Below are positions 8,542-13,480 of a DNA stretch of 17,275 nt, piece by piece. A model generated the notes under the pieces. It did not search any database, was not told the origin of the DNA, and saw only the letters and a program-made list of their open reading frames with translations. The translations under genes were made by a program, and so were the position numbers. The stretch is taken from positions 1-17,275 of the forward strand of contig CAJUQU010000054.1 of the NCBI GenBank assembly GCA_910588595.1, given 5' to 3'. Position 1 is the stretch's first letter; the number at the start of each line of letters is the position of its first letter. The DNA is from an uncultured Lachnospiraceae bacterium. GTDB taxonomy: Bacteria; Bacillota_A; Clostridia; Lachnospirales; Lachnospiraceae.

Positions 8542-8569
8542 ATGCAACATTTTGCCCAAATTGTTGCAT
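8542..8569 (+). repeat. Inverted repeat, left copy (IR-L)
   Basis: This copy runs ATGCAACA ... TGTTGCAT. It is itself nearly palindromic: two 11-bp arms, mirror images apart from positions 8550/8561, flank the 6-bp centre TGCCCA. That is the shape of a tyrosine-recombinase core site. The dyad extends to 8538-8573 through AGGA/TCCT. Confidence 0.9.
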
Positions 8570-8580
8570 TCCTTGCTTAC

Positions 8581-8608
8581 ATCATATATATCGGTACAGT
8601 GATCTCAA
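8581..8608 (-). promoter_or_regulatory. Outward-facing promoter at the left end of the invertible segment
   Basis: On the minus strand TTGAGA (8608-8603) and TATGAT (8586-8581) are 16 bases apart, each one base from consensus. The expected start is near 8574, so the transcript leaves through IR-L. In the orientation shown it runs antisense towards the end of argS. Inversion would move it to about 9495-9522 on the plus strand, some 120 bases before the csrA ATG. Confidence 0.62.
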
Positions 8609-8776
8609 AACTTTAGTCTTTTTCGAAATTATCTTAAAAAATATTCTGACGATTCCGACATACGATTCAAATTGTAGTAATAATCTTACCAATATGGGCA
8701 GACAAGGCGGCATGAGCTATAGTGGCGTATATTGTCAAAGGAGCTGCAGCAGTTACTTTCCGATACGATGCTCACT

Positions 8777-8848
8777 AAAAAGCCCTGACAGATGATTTGG
8801 CCAAGGTATATGCGTTTGCTCTGAGACATGACAAAGGATCGTGTCAGG
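8777..8848 (-). terminator. Possible terminator of the recombinase gene
   Basis: On the minus strand CCTGACA (8848-8842, overlapping the recombinase stop codon) can pair with TGTCAGG (8790-8784), followed by GC and TTTTT (8781-8777). The 51-base loop is long, although it contains a small internal TGACA/TGTCA hairpin, so this is only a candidate. Confidence 0.35.
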
Positions 8849-9443
8849 AAGCAGCTTTCTGATAGACGCTGCGGTATACATCATCCTTGTCATCCTGCTC
8901 GATGCACAGATAGCGCTTAGTGATGGAGAGAGAGGAGTGATTGAAAATAATCATGATCACAACAGGATCACTGCCTTGTTTCCACGCATGATAGCCAAAA
9001 GTCTTGCGCAGGGAATGACAGCTGATATGCTCCTGGATACCGACAGCCTTGGCTGCGGAAATGATCATGCGGTATGTCTGGGAGCGCGAAAGCGGTGACT
9101 TGGGCGTTCTGGGACTCGGAAACAGGTATGGATTTCCAGTCTGGTACATTTTGGTGCTGATCAAAACATCATGATATTTTTTGAGTGCATACCGCGCCTC
9201 TTTATTTAGAAGGATTCTGTTCTCTTTTCCCGTCTTTTGTTCTCTGACAGTGATATGATCCTTGACTTTATTGTCCCAGTAGATGTCATCGTAGGTCAGA
9301 TTCAGGATATCACTGATGCGCAAGGCAGTGTTCAACCCTACGATTATTATAGTGTAATTGCGTATATCTGGTTTCACGTCCCGATAATAATTTTTGAAGT
9401 TCTGCAATTTCTGTTTATTTCTGATCGGTTGTGTTGTACTCAT
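8844..9443 (-). CDS. Tyrosine recombinase, FimB/FimE-sized DNA invertase
   Basis: This is a site-specific recombinase of the phage-integrase family. All catalytic residues are visible: Arg42 in NTALRISDIL, the lysine region EQKTGKENRI (Lys70 or Lys73), His143 and Arg146 in CHSLRKTFGYHAW, His169 in FNHSSLSITKRYL, and nucleophile Tyr178. It has 199 residues and no N-terminal arm-binding domain, the same size as the E. coli inversion enzymes FimB and FimE. The start ATG 9443-9441 follows AAGGAAAGG. The frame stays open further upstream across the repeat into csrA, but without a ribosome site. It is the only gene between the 28-bp inverted repeats, so it probably inverts its own segment. Whether it also acts elsewhere cannot be seen. 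Confidence 0.9.
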   Translation of the reverse strand: MSTTQPIRNKQKLQNFKNYYRDVKPDIRNYTIIIVGLNTALRISDILNLTYDDIYWDNKVKDHITVREQKTGKENRILLNKEARYALKKYHDVLISTKMYQTGNPYLFPSPRTPKSPLSRSQTYRMIISAAKAVGIQEHISCHSLRKTFGYHAWKQGSDPVVIMIIFNHSSLSITKRYLCIEQDDKDDVYRSVYQKAAS

Positions 9444-9490
9444 AATGTTTGTTCCTTTCCTTGAAAAAATGTGTGAGTGCTGTTCCTTCA

Positions 9491-9530
9491 GCATCGTGTA
9501 GTACGATAAAACTATACTACCGATGCTTTT
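9491..9530 (+). terminator. Plus-strand hairpin with T-run just inside IR-R
   Basis: GCATCG + GTAGTA (9491-9496 and 9498-9503, one bulged T) pair with TACTAC + CGATGC (9515-9526), followed by TTTTGTT. On the plus strand it can stop transcription leaving the segment towards csrA. It overlaps the recombinase promoter on the other strand, so it could instead be, or also be, an operator dyad. Confidence 0.6.
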
Positions 9531-9539
9531 GTTATGCAA
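9511..9539 (-). promoter_or_regulatory. Promoter of the recombinase gene, -35 inside the repeat
   Basis: On the minus strand TATAGT (9516-9511) lies exactly 17 bases after TTGCAT (9539-9534). Those six bases are the inner end of IR-R. Because both repeats are identical, the promoter would survive inversion. The -10 box matches 5 of 6 bases; the -35 matches only 3 of 6. Confidence 0.5.
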
Positions 9540-9561
9540 CAATTTGGGCAAAATGTTGCAT
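9534..9561 (-). repeat. Inverted repeat, right copy (IR-R)
   Basis: This is the exact reverse complement of 8542-8569 over all 28 bases. The centre reads TGGGCA on the plus strand, against TGCCCA in the left copy. The asymmetric centre fixes the direction of each nearly palindromic site and makes the pair inverted, so recombination would flip rather than delete the segment. Confidence 0.9.
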
Positions 9562-9600
9562 GAGCAAGGTGGTACATGATACTGCATTGCGGTTGTAAAA

Positions 9601-9635
9601 ACAAGGAGGTAAAACCTCCTCCAATACAAGGAGGT
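9601..9635 (+). promoter_or_regulatory. csrA leader: two CsrA-like sites and a Shine-Dalgarno switch
   Basis: ACAAGGAGGT occurs at 9601-9610 and again within ATACAAGGAGGT at 9624-9635. The second copy matches the published CsrA consensus RUACARGGAUGU at 11 of 12 bases and is the ribosome site itself (AAGGAGGT, 7 bases before ATG). The CCTCCTCC between them (9615-9622) can pair with either GGAGG, giving two mutually exclusive hairpins, one of which hides the ribosome site. Confidence 0.6.
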
Positions 9636-9642
9636 TTGGATT

Positions 9643-9855
9643 ATGCTTAGACTTTCTGTAACCAAAGACGAGTACCTGATGGTGGGTAAGGATGTCAGGA
9701 TTACGTTTTTAGGAGGTAACAGCAGCACGCTTCGGCTGATGATCGATGCGCCCAAGGATGTAAACGTGGCTAGGGGGAAAGCGATTGAGAAAAGGGCAGC
9801 TGACGCAACCCGGGCAGCTGACGCAACCCGGGCAAAAAAGGATTGCTGCGATTAG
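9643..9855 (+). CDS. csrA: CsrA-family RNA-binding regulator, divergent
   Basis: CsrA dimers bind GGA motifs in mRNA leaders and usually block translation; in B. subtilis the target is flagellin (hag) mRNA. The sequence MLRLSVTKDEYLMVGKDVRI lines up with the CsrA beta strands, and RLMIDAPKDVNVARGKAIEK with 'R.G..APKEV.V.R.EI', including the RNA-contact arginine after V.V. The usual RR pair after MLIL is replaced by SVTK. Residues from about 51 form a low-complexity tail with the tandem unit RAADAT. It starts at ATG 9643 behind a perfect AAGGAGGT. No fliW antagonist gene lies in the window. Placed directly before flagellin, its probable target is that mRNA. Confidence 0.8.
   Translation: MLRLSVTKDEYLMVGKDVRITFLGGNSSTLRLMIDAPKDVNVARGKAIEKRAADATRAADATRAKKDCCD
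9794..9833 (+). repeat. 18-bp tandem repeat in the csrA 3' end
   Basis: The unit GGGCAGCTGACGCAACCC occurs at 9794-9811 and 9812-9829, followed by a partial GGGC. The period is 18 bases, so copy-number change keeps the frame and only lengthens the CsrA tail by six residues (AADATR). Confidence 0.9.
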
Positions 9856-9906
9856 AGATCGCTCAATATGAAACGGTAATAACCGCAGGCGGCTACACTC
9901 AGAAAG

Positions 9907-9925
9907 GCGCCAGGGGGAAGGGCGC
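9907..9925 (+). promoter_or_regulatory. Hairpin with GGA in the loop, flagellin leader
   Basis: GCGCC (9907-9911) pairs with GGCGC (9921-9925) around the loop AGGGGGAAG, presenting a GGA. It is a weaker candidate CsrA site than the one at 10079-10094. Confidence 0.35.
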
Positions 9926-10078
9926 AGGCGGATATTATAGAGAGCGGGCAGGTTTTTCGCGCCTGTTCATCAAGACAACTGAATATGGAAACGAAGTAAC
10001 TGTTCAGCATTGTTTTTGCAGGGTTTCATCTCAGCGATCACAATAGTAAGGGATGGTTGCGAAAAAGAAGCAAAAGGC

Positions 10079-10094
10079 GGGCAACGGATTGCCC
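10079..10094 (+). promoter_or_regulatory. Candidate CsrA site 1 of the flagellin leader (hairpin)
   Basis: GGGCAA (10079-10084) pairs perfectly with TTGCCC (10089-10094) around CGGA. If the top A-U pair opens, the loop is the hexaloop ACGGAU, matching the A-N-GGA-N loop that CsrA prefers. Its GGA lies about 60 bases before the GGA of the flagellin ribosome site. Confidence 0.6.
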
Positions 10095-10139
10095 AGCAGG
10101 AAAGCGGGATATGGAGACATCAAAGTTCCTTTCCGTTTA

Positions 10140-10151
10140 GTACATGGAGGT
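10140..10151 (+). promoter_or_regulatory. Flagellin Shine-Dalgarno overlapping candidate CsrA site 2
   Basis: GTACATGGAGGT matches the CsrA consensus RUACARGGAUGU at 10 of 12 bases. It contains GGAGGT (10146-10151), 6 bases before the flagellin ATG. CsrA bound here would block ribosome entry. The whole stretch 9856-10157 (302 bases) has no gene; it is the flagellin leader and csrA-flagellin spacer. I see no good sigma-28 promoter and no terminator in it. Confidence 0.55.
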
Positions 10152-10157
10152 ATATTT

Positions 10158-12056
10158 ATGGTAGTACAACACAATCTTAGAGCGATGAATTCCAACAGAA
10201 TGTTAGGTATCACAACAGGTCAGTTATCAAAATCATCAGAGAAGCTGTCATCAGGCTACAAAGTTAACCGCGCCGCAGATGACGCAGCAGGACTTTCGAT
10301 CTCTGAAAAGATGAGAAAACAGATCAGAGGTTTGTCACAGGCTTCTGCAAATGCCGAGGATGGCATCAGTGCAGTGCAGACGGCAGAGGGCGCCCTGACA
10401 GAAGTTCATGATATGTTACAGCGTATGAACGAGCTTGCAAACAAGGCGGCAAACGGTACAAACTCTGTGTCTGACCGTCAGACGATCCAGGATGAGATCT
10501 CACAGCTTACGACAGAGATCGACCGCGTCGCCGAGACAACCAAGTTCAATGAGATTTATCTGTTGAAAGGTGATGGAACGAAGGGCACCAAGACGCTTGA
10601 GGCACATGATGCAGGACTCGCTGGGAAGCTGTCTGAGAGCAGGAACGGAAAGGCTACATTTACAGCGGATTCGTTTAAGGTCGGCGATACAGTCAAGATT
10701 GGCGGGACAGATTACAATATCGTTGGTTCCAAGAGAACAGATGCATACAATTCCATGAATCAGTTTGCAGTCAAGAAAGGCGATAAGATCACGCAAAACG
10801 GTGTTACTTATACCGTCGATGCAGATGCGGCAGATGCAAGTGCAGCAGCCGGCATCAAGGTGAAGGACTCCGACGGCAATGCGCTCACGATCACAGTAAG
10901 TGAGGGCGCTACACATACGACATCACTGGGTATCAATACAACACTTGTCGGAAAGAACGGACTGGATCTCTCTAATGGTGCAGTTGCGGCGTACACAGGA
11001 TGGAAAGCGGGAGATACGATCGTAGATAAGGACGGTGTGGAGTATACGTATGTTGATGTATCGGCAGCGACCCACCCCAACGGTGTTGGCCATGCATTTT
11101 CGCCGGATGGTGTATACCATGCGACAAGCGGTTTCTATAAGACGGAAGGAAGCAAAGCTGCCGATACTGCATATAGCGCTCAGGAAGGCGATATTTATAC
11201 AGTTGCGGCAACGGGAGAGACAAATTCTATCGTCAGTACAACTGCAAACGGCGGAAAGAATAAGGGGATCGTATCTGTTGAGGATCTTCAGAAGGAAATC
11301 AGGAAGCTGGCTGATGCAACGACTGTGACCATCGCTGAAAATTCGAATGCCACAGCGGTTACATACACGGTGGGCGTGACGAAGAAGGAGGATGGCTCTA
11401 CATTTACAGCCGATGATATTGCGGCACTTGTCAAAGCAGGAAATCAGGTGAAAGTTGATACAGTTGACTATTATGCGATCGATGTTTCTGCAAATGAAAA
11501 GACAGATATCTCGATCCAGGATGCGTATCGCATGATGGAGAAGGAGCTCGAGACTGCATCCAGTGTAGGCGCAGACGAGAAGGCATCTGTCAAACACAAA
11601 GGCAATGGCGTATTCGAGATCACACAGGGCAAGGTAGAGATCGACAATGCACTTTCTTTTGCGCTCCATGTAGGTGCAGACGCAGATATGACGAACAAGA
11701 TCGGAGTGAATATTAAGACAATGTCTGCATCAGGACTTGGCGTAAAGAACCTGAATGTGGTTGACGATTCCGGGAATGCAGCTACATATGCGATCGATGC
11801 GATCTCCGATGCAGTTGCGACTGTATCTGCACAGCGCTCATTGCTTGGTGCAGTTCAGAACAGATTAGAGCACACCATTAACAATCTGGATAACGTAGTG
11901 GAGAATACGACTGCTGCTGAGAGCCAGATCCGCGATACAGACATGGCGACAGAGATGGTGAAATATTCTAACGCCAATATCCTGTCACAGGCAGGTCAGT
12001 CCATGCTTGCACAGGCAAACCAGGGCAACCAGGGTGTACTTAGCCTTCTGGGTTAA
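10158..12056 (+). CDS. Flagellin, large, with a long variable centre
   Basis: This is the filament subunit, exported by the flagellar secretion system. The N-terminal D0/D1 region begins MVVQHNLRAMNSNRMLG and contains LSSGYKVNRAADDAAGLSIS. The C-terminal D1/D0 part contains AAESQIRDTDMATEMVKYSN and ends NQGVLSLLG. The 632 residues exceed the usual 270-500; residues about 139-545 form a repeat-poor, Thr/Ala/Asp-rich surface domain. Arg89, Leu93 and Glu113 correspond to Salmonella FliC Arg90, Leu94 and Glu114, the TLR5 contacts. I start at ATG 10158 behind GGAGGT because the open frame back to 10053 is leader sequence. It lies between csrA and a glycosyltransferase. It may be one of several flagellin genes, so fliC is not asserted. 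Confidence 0.96.
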   Translation: MVVQHNLRAMNSNRMLGITTGQLSKSSEKLSSGYKVNRAADDAAGLSISEKMRKQIRGLSQASANAEDGISAVQTAEGALTEVHDMLQRMNELANKAANGTNSVSDRQTIQDEISQLTTEIDRVAETTKFNEIYLLKGDGTKGTKTLEAHDAGLAGKLSESRNGKATFTADSFKVGDTVKIGGTDYNIVGSKRTDAYNSMNQFAVKKGDKITQNGVTYTVDADAADASAAAGIKVKDSDGNALTITVSEGATHTTSLGINTTLVGKNGLDLSNGAVAAYTGWKAGDTIVDKDGVEYTYVDVSAATHPNGVGHAFSPDGVYHATSGFYKTEGSKAADTAYSAQEGDIYTVAATGETNSIVSTTANGGKNKGIVSVEDLQKEIRKLADATTVTIAENSNATAVTYTVGVTKKEDGSTFTADDIAALVKAGNQVKVDTVDYYAIDVSANEKTDISIQDAYRMMEKELETASSVGADEKASVKHKGNGVFEITQGKVEIDNALSFALHVGADADMTNKIGVNIKTMSASGLGVKNLNVVDDSGNAATYAIDAISDAVATVSAQRSLLGAVQNRLEHTINNLDNVVENTTAAESQIRDTDMATEMVKYSNANILSQAGQSMLAQANQGNQGVLSLLG

Positions 12057-12118
12057 CAAACCGCTCTAAAATAATACAGGCAGATGCCATTTGGCAGATG
12101 CCGCTGCCATGATCAGCG

Positions 12119-12142
12119 AAGCCGTCCTATGGGACGGCTTTT
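12119..12142 (+). terminator. Terminator of the flagellin gene
   Basis: AAGCCGTCC (12119-12127) pairs with GGACGGCTT (12132-12140), a 9-bp stem with a 4-base loop, ending in four T. Before it, the 10-mer GGCAGATGCC occurs twice (12079-12088 and 12093-12102). Confidence 0.8.
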
Positions 12143-12240
12143 GCTGTATGCAGGCAGTCAGAAGAAGAGTGTCGTCAGGGCTGGCGGGTGCCTGGCTGAT
12201 ATAGAGGTCAATACATAGATAAGACAGAGGAGAATAAAAT

Positions 12241-13299
12241 ATGTCAAAGATACCAGTATCTGTTTGTATCATAGCAAAGGATGAGCAAATGCATATCGGA
12301 GAATGCCTGAAAAGACTGCAGCCGTATGGTTTTGAGATTGTTGTAACTGATACAGGTTCCACAGATCACACAAAACAGATCGCATCGCAGTATGCGGATA
12401 AAGTGATTGATTTTTCATGGAATGATAACTTTAGCACAGCAAGAAATTTTTGTGCGGATCATGCCTCAAATAGATATATACTTGCAATAGACTGTGATGA
12501 ATATATGGAAAAGTGTGATACGCATGTACTGACAAAACAGTTAAGAACATATCCGGATATGGCTGGAGTACTGTGCGTCGAGAGTTTCGTCAGGTGTTCT
12601 GACGGGCGGATCAGTCGTGTGAAAGATCATGTACCGCGTTTATATGATAAGAAAAAATTTGCATACAGAGGAGTAATACATGAGCAGATCCTGTCCCGAA
12701 GGGGAAATATTTCCCATAAAAATTTTCTGCTGCCAATGAAGATCATTCATCACGGCTATGCACTGTCCTCCGAACAGATGCGTCTCAAACAGGAACGCAA
12801 CCTGCATCTTTTGTATCATGTACTTGAGATGGAGGGGGAGAGTGCCTATTTATGTTTTCAGATCGGACAGTCGGAGCTTGTGCTGGAAAACTGCGCAAAG
12901 GCGATAACATTTTATGAGAGAGGGATCAGTCTTGTGACGGATCATCGTCCGCTGTATGTGCACAACATGGTGGAAGGGCTGGCAAAGGCATATGTGATGA
13001 CAGGCAGGGAAAAAGATGCACTGGCATTGATGGAGCGCCATGCACCTCTATGTGATTCTGCGCGTTTTGTATTTTATCATGCCAACGTTCTGATGGACAA
13101 CCACGAGCCGTTGAAAGCGCTGGTCAAATATGTAAAGGCGACCGTGATGCCGGATGCCGATATGCTGGGAAGTGAGCTGCTGTACTGCTATCAGCACATT
13201 ATCGATCTGTATCATCTGTTTGGGGAGGATGATCTTGCAGATGTATTCCGCAGAAAATACAGGGAGTGTCAGGAAAAATTGGGAATAGATTCTGAATAG
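12241..13299 (+). CDS. Family-2 glycosyltransferase, probably for flagellin
   Basis: The N-terminal GT-A domain (about 1-190) opens SVCIIAKDEQMHIGECL and contains VVTDTGSTDHT and AIDCDEYM. Its Asp84-Cys85-Asp86 is the metal and nucleotide-sugar binding DxD motif. Residues from about 195 are helical and look TPR-like (FYERGISLVTDH, AYVMTGREKDALALMERH), as seen in some protein glycosyltransferases. There is no signal or membrane segment, so it acts in the cytosol. AGAGGAGA precedes ATG 12241. It follows the flagellin terminator by 100 bases with no clear promoter. Its place next to flagellin resembles the GT2 gene beside Clostridioides difficile fliC, so O-glycosylation of flagellin before export is likely. 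It is more AT-rich than the housekeeping genes. Confidence 0.88.
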   Translation: MSKIPVSVCIIAKDEQMHIGECLKRLQPYGFEIVVTDTGSTDHTKQIASQYADKVIDFSWNDNFSTARNFCADHASNRYILAIDCDEYMEKCDTHVLTKQLRTYPDMAGVLCVESFVRCSDGRISRVKDHVPRLYDKKKFAYRGVIHEQILSRRGNISHKNFLLPMKIIHHGYALSSEQMRLKQERNLHLLYHVLEMEGESAYLCFQIGQSELVLENCAKAITFYERGISLVTDHRPLYVHNMVEGLAKAYVMTGREKDALALMERHAPLCDSARFVFYHANVLMDNHEPLKALVKYVKATVMPDADMLGSELLYCYQHIIDLYHLFGEDDLADVFRRKYRECQEKLGIDSE

Positions 13300-13316
13300 A
13301 AGTAGAAATTTTAATA

Positions 13317-13346
13317 ATAGAAAAGTATTAAAATTATAGAAAAGTA
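13317..13346 (+). repeat. Direct repeat in the upstream region of the chemoreceptor gene
   Basis: ATAGAAAAGTA occurs at 13317-13327 and at 13336-13346, a period of 19 bases or nearly two helix turns. It lies in an AT-rich 181-base gap (13300-13480) that must hold the promoter of the next gene. A CGCGATAA at 13392-13399 resembles a sigma-28 -10 box but lacks a -35, and TAAAAT/TAATAT at 13411-13421 are housekeeping-type candidates. Confidence 0.5.
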
Positions 13347-13480
13347 ACAAAATTTTGCACAGAATGATGAAAAATTAGTAAGAATTGTGTACGCGATAAA
13401 AACTTTGTGTTAAAATAATATGTGTTTATAGATTTGGGAGCAGTAGGAAAAAACTTCTAACGAGAGGGGAAGTGTACACA

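Larger units (their letters stand above)
8542..9561. mobile_element. Probable invertible DNA segment encoding its own recombinase
   Basis: Two 28-bp repeats (8542-8569 and 9534-9561) are exact reverse complements and enclose 964 bp. The segment holds one tyrosine recombinase gene on the minus strand. It also has a near-consensus promoter facing out of the left end (8581-8608) and a plus-strand hairpin just inside the right end (9491-9530). Downstream on the right are csrA and flagellin; on the left is only the convergent tail of argS. Such a layout is known from self-encoded phase-variation switches. No short target duplication flanks the repeats, which speaks against a plain transposon. That inversion really happens is inference. 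The stretch outside it at 8422-8541 is AT-rich and holds no gene I can support. Confidence 0.72.

Noticed and set aside
8741..8868. Plus-strand peptide traces such as DLAKVYAFALRHDKGSCQEAAF before a stop near 8866
   Set aside because: They need a frameshift and have no start, and they overlap the recombinase 3' end. Perhaps a decayed gene fragment, but not supportable.
8542..9561. Reading the repeats as terminal inverted repeats of a small transposon
   Set aside because: There is no direct duplication outside the repeats, and each repeat is itself a dyad with a short spacer, as in a recombinase core site. The enzyme is a FimB-sized tyrosine recombinase, not a transposase. It remains possible as a rare alternative.
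9556..9583. Orientation-independent csrA promoter TTGCAT-16-GATACT at the outer end of IR-R
   Set aside because: It matches 3 of 6 and 4 of 6 bases; too weak to call, though some basal csrA promoter may exist here.
9444..9755. N-terminal extension of the recombinase to 303 aa
   Set aside because: The open frame crosses IR-R and runs antisense through csrA; the extra residues look nothing like an integrase N-domain, and only ATG 9443 has a ribosome site.
9761..9787. Sigma-28 promoter TAAA-N15-AGCGATTG inside csrA
   Set aside because: Only the CGAT core of the -10 box matches (4 of 8); listed only as a weak candidate for flagellin.
10053..10157. Longer flagellin starting at 10053
   Set aside because: Flagellin D0 starts at MVVQHN with GGAGGT before it; the extension translates the regulatory leader.
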